From Plectrocnemia conspersa (lineage: Eukaryota; Arthropoda; Insecta; Trichoptera; Polycentropodidae), in NCBI GenBank assembly GCA_009617715.1, contig VTFK01000067.1, positions 1 through 64,000 on the forward strand: 64,000 bases of DNA, read 5' to 3'. Positions 12,000 through 23,530 of the stretch are shown in pieces. The notes under the pieces were generated by a model. That model worked only from the letters and a program-made list of their open reading frames with translations. It did no database searches and was not told the DNA's origin. A program made the translations under genes and the position numbers. Each line of letters begins with the position of its first letter. Positions within the stretch are counted from its first letter, which is position 1.

Positions 12000-12394
12000 A
12001 ATTCATCGAACCAAATAACTTTCATCCAATCTTCAGATGTTCAATCTTGGTGTTTTCGGGCCTACTCTAACCTTCAAGATTTATTTATTTCTAAAATAAA
12101 TGGTTTGTGTCGGGCTTCGCAACCTTTTAGTCCCATATCGTTAAGCCTTCTTCTTACCATCCGCAAATAAATAAATAGCCATCCGCTTGCAAAGACTTTA
12201 GCAGCCAGCTTTGAAGACATTTTTCGACGATTTAAAAGGGACTCACGAATTAAGATTCGATCATCCTGGGTACTTGTTTATCATTTTCTTCTAATTTTTT
12301 ATTTTAATTTGTAATAATCACATTCGGTAAACCGTTTCAAAGCATTTTGGACAGCGTGTCGTGAAAATTTATTGTGTTTTCTAATTTCCGACAT
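12000..12394 (-). pseudogene. Tc1/mariner-like transposase remnant
   Basis: Read on the minus strand across several frames: MSEIRKHNKFSRHAVQNALK at 12394 downward (N-terminal helix-turn-helix region), then DDRILIRESLLNRR, RRLNDMGLKGCEARHKPF, and WMKVIWFDE at about 12029-12003. The last carries the first catalytic aspartate position of DDE transposases (the IWSDE block of Tc1). The two later acidic residues are missing because similarity stops there. Frameshifts join the pieces. No terminal repeats were identified. Confidence 0.8.
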
Positions 12395-13054
12395 ATTCAG
12401 TCAATAATATGCAATATGCAAATGCAATTTCATTAGATTTGCTCTTTTGCTTTACTTAAGTCGCGTTTTTATAGAATTTTAAAATGTTTAATAAATATTC
12501 TAAATAAATTATTAAATAAAAAAAAATATAGCGACAAATGAAGACCGAAATCGCGCAACTAAACATATAGGTCACATAGGCAAGACTGAACAGTAAGACC
12601 TGCAAACCCGTTTTAAAACTTTAGTGAGCAATAAAAACGTTAAATTCTTTTGTTTAGTTTTTAAAATTATGGCTTAAACTACCTGCTTAAAAATTTCGGT
12701 CAGACCAACAACTTGTAAGGAGTTACACACCATTTTAAGGAGTGCCCCATTAATAAAACAAAGTACCTAGGCTCCATATTATAAAAATGGTCTTTTCATT
12801 TAAAAATAAAAAAACTAACATGGTTAGCAAACAGAGCAGTTATAAATTTAAAATTTATTTTAGAAAAAATGTTAAATGTTTAAAACTGCAACAGTTTCGT
12901 GTCTTAAAAACTAATATTTGACAAAAATGTAAACAAACCATTTTTTAATTTTTATTTTAATATTATTTTTATTCATAAACATTTTTACTCTCAATACTTT
13001 TTTCTCTAAAATGCTTTTTAACAAAGATACGATTTTTTTTATTTTTTGAATAGC
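12395..13054. other. AT-rich sequence between Tc1 remnant and foldback element
   Basis: No gene or clear repeat seen. Confidence 0.4.
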
Positions 13055-13861
13055 CACCATTTTGTAGCAAAATGTAGGATATAGCTGGCTAACAAATATA
13101 TTTGAGATGTTTAAAAGGTCTATTTTTCCGCAAAAAAATTATGCTGATATAATAAATGCAGCAAAAGTTATCGTGTTTTTTAGTTTGAGTAAATTCTATT
13201 TATAAACCTATTATTTTTTGAGAAAATGTGTTTTTATAAGGTATTAAGTTAGGTTAAGTTAGGCTATGTTAGGGTACGATAAATCTCATACCCTAACTTA
13301 GCCTAACTCAAAAGATTTTTGTTTAAAGGAAAATATAAATTTATTTACGTGTTCTTAATTTTATTCTTTTAGGTATACGTGGCAAGGTATCTAGGTTATT
13401 ATGAGGGGTCCCATTTTCAAAAAAAGTTGTAAAACTTTTTAAAAAAATTATTATTTAAAAATGTTTTTTATCCAGGCTAAAATATTTTTTTTTTTTTTTA
13501 AAAAAAAAAGTCAAAAAAAAATATAAAAAAAATTATTTAAAAAAAAAAACAAAGGTAATATTTTTTTAAAAAGGTAAAACCCCTCACATTATTTAGCAGC
13601 CTTTCTAAATCGCCTTCATTTTTACCTAAAAAAATATTAAAACAAAAAAAAAATTTTAATTTTTTTTTTTTTTGTAAAAGATTTATGTACCCTAACATAA
13701 ATTAACTCAAAAAAAAATTATTTAAAAAAAAAAAAATAAAGGTTTATAAATAGAATTTAAACTTAAGAACACGATAAAAATTATATCAGCATAATTTTTT
13801 TGCGAAAAATAGACCTTTTTTAAACATCTGGATATATCCTACATTTTGCTACAAAATGGTG
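13055..13861. mobile_element. Foldback/MITE-like element with long inverted arms
   Basis: The left arm starts caccattttgtagcaaaatg at 13055. The right arm ends with its complement at 13861. Similarity continues inward for about 120-160 bp on each side (blocks aggtctatttttc, gcaaaaaaattatgctgat, tctatttataaacct); the right arm lacks a few short blocks. The centre is A/T homopolymers plus a small hairpin built on ttagg-like words (about 13254-13304). No coding capacity. The right end abuts a LINE fragment directly. Confidence 0.75.
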
Positions 13862-15048
13862 AAGCGACTGAGCAGAAGGCGAAAAATATTCCTCGAAAAC
13901 AGAACGAAAATATTGCGCAAAACCGTCAGCAATATTTTGTGAACCGTCCAATGTTTTATCGTCGAGGTTCATCACTTTCAACGTAGACTGAGTAGCGCGT
14001 TTAGTGCTAATGAATTTCCAGAACGCTTTGGGATCATTAATTATTTGTTTTGGCAATTTTTTGTAATGATTGCGATGACAGGAAACTATCAAACACTTAA
14101 CGCGTGCTCTTAATGAACGAAATTCTCGAGAGCAGATGGATGTCCCGATCTCTTCCATAACTTATGAAAGGCGTGCTTTTTTTTTTTTAGCAATGAGATG
14201 ATCTCATGAGAAAACCATCTAGGATATGACACGTTAAGCACTCGAGGGCGCTTTCGAATAAAGAGCTGGTCGAATGCACAATAAAGAACCTCATAGAAGG
14301 CCGCCAGGGAAGATTCAACATCAACGCACCCGCCAACTCGGCTCCAGTCCATACCTAAAAGTAAATTATTTAATAAACCAAAATCTACACAAAAAACGAC
14401 CATCCGAAATCATTCCGATCGCTCACGCATTCCAACTCATTCGTAGTTATGCCATTTTTATTTATATTTAATTTTATCATTAGCGCCGGGTGATAATTAT
14501 CTTCCGACACCAATACGAATTCGCTCTTAATTACTAAAATTATTTACATTTGTATAAATTAGATCTAATTTGTCACCAAAATTATTATTGAAAAAATTTA
14601 TTTGATTTAAATTAAAAAAATTACTTATTAAACTTATGTCAATATTGGCACTAATGTTCGTAGGTAAATTAAAATAATAAGATGATACATTTTTTCTTCA
14701 AAAAATATTCAGATTCCGACTGAATTACGAAAAAAAATGCAGCAGTAACGTCTTTTAATTGATTTGGCGGAAAATATAAACACGCATATTTGAAACGTTT
14801 TTCGACGAGGAAAGATGTTCTCCGTATTCGAGAAAATGAATTGAATTTGCGGACTTATTATTGCATCGATCTCTTCTAAACACGGTGTAACGATCGTCGA
14901 AGGGCTCAGCGTTCAGCACGGAATCAGTCAGCCACGTTTCCGTTATAGCGATGATGTCATGCTCCTGTGCGTAGATAGCGGAAAGAAAGTCGACGGTCAT
15001 GGAATTTAATCCCCTTACGTTTTGATAAAAAATCGAAAGGGGATCCAT
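13862..15048 (-). pseudogene. LINE ORF2 fragment: endonuclease and linker to RT
   Basis: Likely start ATG at 15048 (MDPLSIFYQNVRGLN). Endonuclease motifs follow: HDIIAITETWLTDSVL and YTVFRRDRC. A diverged middle part reads FGDKLDLIYTN and later an H-P-A-L motif near 14490. Then come LRPRWFS-like sequence (VSYPRWFSHEIISLLKKKKH), a spacer with NDPKAFWKFISTKR, and DGFAQYFRSVF just before RT. Frames break near 14750 and again near 14130. No YADD block is present. APE-type endonucleases nick the target to prime reverse transcription. Confidence 0.8.
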
Positions 15049-15058
15049 CGAACTCTTC

Positions 15059-15529
15059 CTAGGAAGGTTTAACGCCTTTCCGAAATCTCCATTCTTTAAA
15101 TGAGCATCCAGATGGCCATAACTCTGGACACATAACCTCATTTAGTTTGGCATCAGGAACTGCAATTTTGAATGATGCATAACTGGTGCCCTTTGTTATG
15201 ATTTTCGAGACCGACACATCACATGATTTTAGTTTTTCTTTTAGATATACTATAATTGCATCCGCGGTTGTATCCCGGTGTAAGTAGAGCACGTGTAGAT
15301 GTCTCATTTTTAAAGCTGCTTTTATTAACCCATCCTGCTGTCCAGACCCGCGAAGAAGCTGATTGCGCGCTTGTTTATTCTTCTTCCTGACTTCGGTCCA
15401 GGCAAATGGCGAGACATCGGGCACAGGCGTTGGGGTCTTCTTTGCAACCGAAGGAGCTGACGCGTGTCGTCGACGAGTCAGTGAGACTGCGGGTTGTATT
15501 GGTGACGACGAAATTGAGCCTATCACCAT
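15059..15529 (-). CDS. LINE ORF1 protein, C-terminal module
   Basis: 156 codons from the ATG at 15529. The proline/serine-rich N-terminal stretch (residues 1-60) is followed by a folded-looking part reading LHVLYLHRDTTADAIIVYLK, then KGTSYASFKIAVP and CPELWPSGCSFKEWRF. This is the type of ORF1 C-terminal domain seen in insect CR1/Jockey-like elements, thought to bind nucleic acid. It may be only part of ORF1: the real start could lie farther upstream. The frame is intact, so this piece is less decayed than the neighbouring elements. Confidence 0.65.
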   Translation of the reverse strand: MVIGSISSSPIQPAVSLTRRRHASAPSVAKKTPTPVPDVSPFAWTEVRKKNKQARNQLLRGSGQQDGLIKAALKMRHLHVLYLHRDTTADAIIVYLKEKLKSCDVSVSKIITKGTSYASFKIAVPDAKLNEVMCPELWPSGCSFKEWRFRKGVKPS

Positions 15530-15540
15530 CTCATATGTTA

Positions 15541-15710
15541 TATGCCGTTATATTTTTTTTTTCAATAATTTATTTTAAATATTTAAATAACATTTATTAA
15601 TTCTATAAAAACGCGATTCAAGTAAAGGTTAAAGGGCGAATTAGATTTAATTGCATTCGCATATTGCATAATATTGACTTAATATATCTGAAATCAGAAA
15701 ACACAGTAAT
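15541..15710. other. Short AT-rich spacer
   Basis: Between the LINE and the possible LTR. Nothing recognised. Confidence 0.4.
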
Positions 15711-15986
15711 TGTTCACGACACAGTCTTGTGGGGGACTAAACAGAAGCTTTCGTTTGTGAGGGATCTTATTTTTGTAACTCGTGTAATTATACTTAACAA
15801 AAGTGATCAATAAGAGCAATAGTTTGATCGCACAAAAAGACTCTCGGTACGACTAGAACTGAAGGATTCCCATATAAATAACACGCAAAGATTCTCTGGT
15901 GCATTGAGTTAATATTTATTTGCTACAAAACGGTCACGGGAAACAATATATCACCAGAAAACAAACAGCACCGTAAGGCCGTAACA
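15711..15986 (+). mobile_element. Possible solo LTR
   Basis: The block starts TGTTCACGAC and ends CCGTAACA, giving the TGTT...AACA ends common in BEL and copia LTRs. It contains atataaataa near 15872 that could be a TATA box. No 5-bp target duplication is visible (gtaat left, ttccc right), and there is no primer-binding site or gag/pol nearby, so the assignment is weak. Confidence 0.3.
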
Positions 15987-17289
15987 TTCCCACTACGCAA
16001 TTCAACCTAGGAGATATTTATCAATATAATCATTGATTCGATTTTTGTTAACTAACACTAAAATAATAGTGACATTACCGTTAATTTATAAAAAGCAATA
16101 CATTTTGTAAAATGTAAGAAAAAAACTATTAAATGTAAGAATAAAAATATCTCTCTGGATTAGATATTATTAAAGTACTAAAATATAAGTAACGAGTGAA
16201 TTAGTATAATAAATCAATATGTCACTCTAACTTTAGTGCTGAATAAAATCAAAATAATAATTAACAAAAAAAGTTACGATTTTTTCTAATAGGAAAGTTA
16301 CTTTGGCGCCACCCGGTACATAAACGATTGAAAATTTATGAAATTCATCGTTTGTCTTTGAGATTCGATGCCGCGAGATTAAAAATTGAGAAGTTTCGAT
16401 CAAAGGAAACCCTCCGAAGCGAAAGATTTGATTAATTTCTATTTTTGGCTCATTACGCGTCGGTTGTTTAAGCAAACCGGGAAGGTTATGATTATGATCT
16501 TATATTTTTTCAATAATTTCTACAAATGAATAAACGAGGCGATTATAATTATAATAATACAGTTATTAACGCGTTGTTACTTTATGTCTGTTTCTCTATT
16601 TTAAATAAATAAATTGAGCCCTTGCTTAAGTTCTACATAATCAAATTTAAATAACCTCAGCTATAAATAGCAATGTAATACATTACTTTTAATAGATTGA
16701 TTATTTAAGCATGTTTCATTATTTATACATTAAACAATTACAAAACAGAACCTTCTATGAATTTTGAAAATTAAAGTCATTAAATATTAATAATTTATAC
16801 ATTTTGTATAAATTTTAATAAAACATTAACACTATATTCACAGGCACAGGCAAACTTTAAATTATATATTTTCGTTCCACTAACATAGAAAACCCTCCTA
16901 CACTATCTAAGGCTCGGGAGATAGTATACTGTCTATTAATATTAAACAGCATGCATCTCCTTTGATATAGTACTATATGGAAATTGGACTATATTACTTT
17001 AAACTATATTTTTAGTAATACTAATACTAGTAATAATTATATAATATTCTAATCATATCAAAATGATGAGTTACAATGTAACGTTACTATGACATTTTTC
17101 ATTAAAATATTCAAGTCTGAAATTATACATTATTAGTATTAAATTTCTTAATATACTTTATTTAATATCTATTAAGATGAAATTTGTATTTTTAGTTTGT
17201 TTTCATAACACAATATTATTGAAATAGATAGAGGAAGTAATTGCAACGTAAATACCGCACATAACAGATACGTTTCTTTCCACTGCAAC
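15987..17289. other. AT-rich intergenic sequence with a small GC-richer patch
   Basis: 16290-16500 has raised GC and CpG. The minus-strand frame there (80 codons) is unrecognised. The rest shows nothing. Confidence 0.35.
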
Positions 17290-18000
17290 ATTGTCAGTCT
17301 GCAGTGTGTCGTGGCGGAGTGCTGTTAGAAATAGGTACAATCAATTTGGGCAAAAAATCTTTAAAAAAATAATAAATATATGTTACAATTTAATAATCAA
17401 AATAGAAATGAATAAGCCACATATCCATTTATTTAGTCATATATTTGCCCCTTGTTATCATAACTCATCCAATGAAGTAGAAAATTTAAAACCAGAATCT
17501 ATTCACGTCACCGTCTCATACGTTACTGGACACAGTATCAAAAACTTTACAGGCACCGGTGCAGCGTTAGCGAGCACCGTCGGAAACGCAAGGCACCAAA
17601 GTTTCTCTTCGGCCGTCACATGCGCCACCTCCGAGTAGCGCGCAATATGGCGCTGCGACAAAATGTTAATAAAAGCCGGCAATATCGCTTTCCGCGCGTG
17701 TCTTCTCAAATAAACATTTATCCAGGGACGAGTCTATAAAAAAAGGAAGCGCGCGCGCCACGGAGACAATAAAAGGGGCGAATCGGGCCGTAAAGCCGCC
17801 GCATGGCATTGCAATAAATTCAAAATTGATTTTTGGTTAGGTCCCGCGGTGTTATCTCGGACCTCACGTATGCCTAGCAGAGGAAAAAAACAGGTGGACT
17901 TGAATTTCTCTTGCCATCTTTAGTCAGAATCTCAGCTACGTGATGCTTTCGCGGACGCGCTTCGGTGTAGCAAACCTCAGCGTAAAACGCGCAAATTATA
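17290..18000. promoter_or_regulatory. GC/CpG-rich island, candidate regulatory element or promoter
   Basis: The most CpG-rich stretch in this part of the window, peaking at 17500-17980 with gcgcgcgcgcc and a tataaaaaaagg string near 17737. Overlapping short frames on both strands are unrecognised. It could be an enhancer, a promoter or a conserved noncoding element. Confidence 0.4.
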
Positions 18001-21000
18001 TGTATACTTAGTAGGTATATAATATTCACTAACTAAATGGAATGATCGATACGAAAAAAGCCTGCCGGTGTATTGAGTTATTTCTCACCAGCCAATATGC
18101 CCACCTCCTGATTGATATCATTTGTCTCTCCTACTAATTATTTTAATAACAAAACAAATTTAATTATTTATTTTTTAGTGTGGTTATTTGCACCTAGTGT
18201 AATTATGAATTGTTGGCTAAGTATACCTACAGAATGTAAGTGATGATTTTAAACTGATAGTTACTATGAACACAACTTGCTAAATCCTGTACGCCAGAGG
18301 TGCGTAACCAGTCGATCGCGTAACAAAATTTAGTCTTTCCCCATTACAATTGTGCTTTTTATATAATTAGGATTTGTACCTCTTGAACTTACAGTTGAAG
18401 ATAAAAAAAATATCCCAGCGTTATGTCAAATTGCTTCAACTAGATTCGTGACTATCTGTTGATGAAACGGATTAATGGTCGAAGTAAGAGGGGATCCTAT
18501 TTTGCGATATTGTTCAACAACGGGCTCAAGAAATTCGACAACATCTCAATAATGGACCTCATGGATCCTTCTAAATCAGCTTACAATACAGCGCTCTTTC
18601 TTCGAAATTGCTAATCCAGAACACGTGTTCCAATGATAAACTTTATATATTTAACGTCTTATCTTAGAAATGGGTTTTATTTTTTTTACAGTTCTGTTCT
18701 GTTATACACTCGTTTAATTTTTGTGCTGTAAATTAAATTATAACTGCCGTGAAACTATTTGTGAACAAAGTTATATTTTTTCGTTAACTTCAAAAATTAG
18801 GTCGTTAAAAAGATTTTGTATTATTATTAAAAATATATACTGCAAGAAAACCAAAAACATATTATTTCAATAACTACTGGAAAGAGAAATTTTTCTTTTT
18901 GATGAATAAAGACAAGTCAAAAAGAGGCAATTTTAATCGACATTCTAATAGGCATGCTTGAAAATGATATCAGTGATTATTAACCATATTAAATTATAAG
19001 AAAAGAACTTGTCCAAAATTTTAAAATTACACACAGAAATCGATAGCATTTATATTATTAATTAAATTATTATGTGTGATAACAATATATAATGAACATA
19101 TATCACTTTGCAGCTGGGAAACCGGTTTTATTTAATCGCGTAATTTTATAAATAAAAATTAGAGTTTGCTGCTGGATCCTGAACTCGCCACATCAGTAAT
19201 TCAAGTCTGAAACGTTACAGACTGCGATATTCTGACCTATGTTTTATATTAGAATAATATTTTACATTGTAAAAAAATAACTCTTATTATTGTGATATTA
19301 TATACACATAAATATATGTATATACTCGAAGGTTTTCTTCCACGTGCTATACTTAAAACCAAATATTATGTATATTCCAGTCACCTCAAATATCTAGCAC
19401 GTGTATGAAAATGTACTGTTAAAGAGCAAAATATAGCAATATCATTAGTTTCAAATTTGACTGAAGGTGTTATAAATATAACTAATATAAAAATATTTAA
19501 TATAACATAAATAGAAATTAGGCAAATTATTATTTTTTAACTAGACAGCATATATATTAAAAATTTTATCCGGAAAAGGCCGCAAGTATTGAGTCGATTT
19601 TTATATAAAATATTTTTTTTAATAATAAACTAAATAAGCTTGTATTTTTAAACAAATAGCAGATCATGCTTATCGAACTAAGCTTAGGTTTTAACGATTT
19701 TTAGAAAAAGTTTAATAATAATATGATAAAAACTATGATAGTTATCGTGTAGTTAAATTTAATAAATTTAGCATGAACTCTTACTAAATTAGCCGTGAGT
19801 GAAATAATAAATGTTATATATTGGTTTTAGCCTTTGCTGAATTTATTAACTATTTTATTGTTTCTTTATTGGTGTCCATAATAAATCAGCATGTAACAAG
19901 AAACAATATAGGCATTTAATATTACGCCACACAAAAACCTATTCCGCCGACATGAAAACACTCGCCTGTAGTTCGATAAAAAGAAAAACAGATAACGGTA
20001 AAATATTTTTTTTACTTGCATTGGAATAATACGCGGGAAAAAATATTTTTCACACAAAAAATAAGTTAACGTATTTTAACAAAGACATTTAACTTCTATT
20101 GTAATTCCACAATCCATAAAGAAAGCAAAAATTAAAAGCCAAGTAGAATCCAACTGGAGACGCTTTTGGTATTGGTATATATTTACTCAATCCACTATAA
20201 AGTAAAACTTTTGTTTATTTAATATCAGGTATGGCATTTTTATTACCTTTATTAACCATAGTTAGGTTTTTAGATGATAAGAGAAGAAGATATCCTGAGA
20301 ATATTTCCTTCCTCTCATTACAAAATACACTGTAATTTTTTTTAAGAACAGTGTGTGTAATTGAGAAGTAGTTAATTTGGTTGATCAGTGCGCTTATCCC
20401 AGTCAGACTTTCAGAAAAAAACACCTTCAGACCTTAAGTTTTAATTAAATTTATGTGATGATCCAATTACGTTCAGATAAAAAAGTAAAACATGAACGAC
20501 CCAGTAATTCAATAAATAGCGTTTATATTATATTTAGCACAAAACAATTGCTTTGTTTTTATAAACCATGTTGTAAGTATTACTGTCCAAACAAATTATA
20601 TATTAACAATCAAGCGCGCAGTCCGAATCGGTGCTATTATTTTTTAGCTGCCTAATGTTTGCACTCTTTGACTTTGATTTTGCTGCCCTGTTTTTATAAA
20701 AGTTCACACATTGGCAAAGCACGCTTTTTTGTTTATGACGCCTACTTATAGAAACTTATAGAAACTTTAGATTTTGCGGCTAAAGATGTGTGACTTTGAA
20801 GCCAAATAAACGCTGGAGAAACTGATACAGATTATTTTATTAACATATATAGAGAAATGTATATGTTGGGTGGTTGAGTTGAAATTGCAGGTCATGGAAG
20901 TTAGAGAGTATTATCTGGCGTGTCGAGTTATATTATTGTCAGCTGTGCTATTATTTTAAGCAGCTGGGATTCGTCATGATGTGTTTTCTTAATTCTTTCA

Positions 21001-21605
21001 GGGCAATCCACTGGTGTCTCTAGAGTCTCCTGACTCGTCTCTGCTACTGCGGCTTCATGCCGTTTTTGTGTCATTTACCTTATGCGACTCTTACCGTAAC
21101 CAAGAGTCACAGATTTTATAACGCAAATGATAATGTTTGCGACCCAATCGCATCGCTTCTTGAACATTTATACAGAATATGTTCATATTTTAAAAGAGAA
21201 ACGGGCCAGGTGGCCACTACAGCGATCGGTAACTAGAGGGTAAAAGAACAATAGTAGAATGTATTTTCTAGCTAACGAGCGTCCTTTCTAAACAAAAAGT
21301 AATTTTTGCGGTACATATTGGTGAATAAAGTTTAGGAACGGATATACTATTAGGTGACCATGTAATATTTTCAATTATTAACAAAGCAATTGTTTGGTTC
21401 CCAAGATCTCTTATCTACATTATGCGAAATACTATGTTTGCCTTTCCTTCGTGATCTGTTAATTTCCTCTTTTTCTTTGTTTATTAGATTATTTGTTCTT
21501 TTTACTGCATAGACAATTTCACAATATTATTTTAATTTTTTAATAAGTTAATTTTTTTATTGGTTTAAATATCAATATAAACTGTTTTGTTAAAATATTT
21601 TTTAG
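18001..21605. other. Long noncoding stretch
   Basis: No gene recognised. At 18295 a string (ccagaggtgcgtaaccagtc) loosely resembles a hAT end, but no partner was found. Short frames at 19866-20057, 20215-20424 and 20455-20655 have no known domain. Confidence 0.4.
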
Positions 21606-21689
21606 GAGAGCAAATGTGAAAATATGCCAAAGCCATCACTAAATTCAGTAGGGAATCGCCCGCGGGGCCTAAAAGTTCGGCTAACTCTG
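21606..21689 (+). CDS. Candidate isolated internal exon, unknown gene
   Basis: 84 bp of higher GC than the flanks, preceded by a T-rich tract and ag (attttttag) and followed by gtacgt. Read in phase 0 it is open for all 28 codons and starts ESKCENMPKPSLNSVGNR, ending in VRLTL. Both splice signals fit the insect consensus. I do not recognise the peptide and found no partner exons, so it may be a chance match or an exon of a gene with very long introns. Confidence 0.3.
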
Positions 21690-22379
21690 GTACGTATAAT
21701 AACAATGTGATTTTATACAATATATTTGTATAAGCAGATATTAAAGCATGTTTTTATAAAATTTCACTATATTTATTTTCGGGCAGCTTATAAATACTTT
21801 TATAATTGGATTGTGTTAATGCGTGTTAAATTTAATTAAGTATGTATAAAAGCTAAGCTATATTTTCGGCAGTAATATATATTGCACCATTTGTTTAAAT
21901 ATAATATTTACGCATCTTTGTAATCACTGCTGATTTTTTTATTAGCTGTGATAATAAATAGATAATAAAACTAATAAAGTAATGGTACAACATTATTTTA
22001 CCGCACCCATGCTAGCCACGCCTTTTCGTGCATGATAGTTACTTTACCATAAAAATATTTAAGTAGTAGCTACTGCTATTTACCCTCTGTTTAAATCAAT
22101 GTAATTTGCTAAAAATAATAATATAATTATTAAAAAAAATTGTATATGTATTAGAGTGTTTTATAACAGTATTTCTTTAACAAAAATTGATTTTTTTTTA
22201 ATGTTGAGAAAACTTAACAAAAAAATAAAACTTTAAGTAAACCAATGCTTATATACATATATGTATATATATTAATTAATTACAGTCACCTAGATTGTGA
22301 AAATTAATAGATGGCAATACATATTGATGATACATACTTATGTATATGAAAGATAATTTATGACACAAATTATGATCAA
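21690..22379. other. AT-rich intergenic sequence
   Basis: Nothing recognised. Confidence 0.4.
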
Positions 22380-22900
22380 CCCACCAATAAACTATATAAT
22401 ATCGAATATTACTAGCAGATGTCGCAACACTTTATTTCGTTATGTCGGTCGATCCACCTTACGACTTTAGACGGTGTACGAAACGTATAAATTGGACAAT
22501 TTCCCCTGAATAATATTACGAAAAAAAATATACATCTTCTTCAATATACATTCGTCTTCGGGACGTCTTTTTCTTACTTTTTCCTTTTACTCCTTCGATT
22601 CATATTTCAAACCGTGTCGTTTGGACGAATAAAAAAAATCATTGTAAAAGCTGCTGAGTCTTAAGGATAGTAGCAGCGCAAAAATGAATTCTTTGGAAGC
22701 GAATTGATTTCGTAAGATTTTCCACGTTTTCGCTTTTGCTTCGCTAGTGGCTTGTGTAACTTTTCCAATGTTTGCAGCAATCTTGTTTTTATCCGTTCTC
22801 TTTAAAAATCCGCATCTGAAAGTTGTCCGATAAACCCGATTGGATATTGTGAGGCAGAGAACTTCCGGTACATAAACATTACACACTCAGCAAGCGTATA
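22380..22900. promoter_or_regulatory. GC-richer island, candidate regulatory or conserved element
   Basis: Raised GC over about 500 bp. The minus-strand 99-codon frame (22886-22587) has no recognised domain. It is similar in character to the other islands. Confidence 0.3.
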
Positions 22901-23334
22901 TAGTTTTAGCTAAATTAAAATCTATTTTCGAGATTGGATATGGCCTCCAGCTTAATCGAATAAAATATCTTTTATTTCCAGAGCGAGCGAGTGTAGCTTG
23001 CCATCTATTGGCAAGAGAAAGAAATTATATAAATATTAGGAATCCGTCACAAAATATTAAAATAATAATAAATAATTAAATTTATAAAACATTTATTTTA
23101 ATTAATAAGACACTATAATTATATGAGCTATTAATAATTTTCTATATTAAAATTACTTTTAATATACAATTTACATAATCTCCCTGAACTGAACGTTAGC
23201 ACACAACGTTAAGCAATTTTACATTTGGAGATAGCCCTTGTCACAAAATTTTTTAAATTGAAACTATATAGGAATGAGATAAAAACTAGATCAAGTAAAT
23301 CAGACGGATGAAGAAAGAAATATTTTTTTAGCCT
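22901..23334. other. AT-rich intergenic sequence
   Basis: Nothing recognised. Confidence 0.4.
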
Positions 23335-23530
23335 TGACTGAGATTAACGTAAAGAGGGAAGCGGCAGCTTTTTAAGTCTCGGTAGATGCTTTGGCGTCAT
23401 TCCCCTAAGTGCGAGTTTGGATAAACTTTCGTGTGTCTCAAGTTAGTAGTAACTTGTAAACTCTAATTGTTAAAGAATTCTAAACGGAATTAAATGAGGT
23501 GCGCTTATATACGTTTAGTCAAGATAGAGA
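23335..23530 (+). repeat. Dispersed repeat, longest copy of the GAGGGAAGCGG family
   Basis: Contains aaagagggaagcggcagct (23351-23369), then tctcggtagatgct and gcgcttatatacgtttagtc. The same blocks are divided between the two minus-strand copies at 7070-7445. It links them as one family. Confidence 0.6.

Larger units (their letters stand above)
13862..15540 (-). mobile_element. Second LINE fragment (CR1/Jockey-like), ORF1 to pre-RT
   Basis: Minus-strand order: ORF1 C-terminal module (15529 to 15059), endonuclease (15048 to about 14400), linker and start of the RT region (14403 to 13862). The RT core is absent; the fragment stops at the foldback element. The family has an ORF1 stop and an ORF2 start 11-13 bases apart. 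Confidence 0.85.

Noticed and set aside
17291..17709. Overlapping frames on both strands in the CpG island
   Set aside because: Same reason: composition, no domain, no splice structure.
18295..18330. hAT-like end (ccagaggtgcgtaaccagtc)
   Set aside because: No matching inverted end or 8-bp duplication found nearby.
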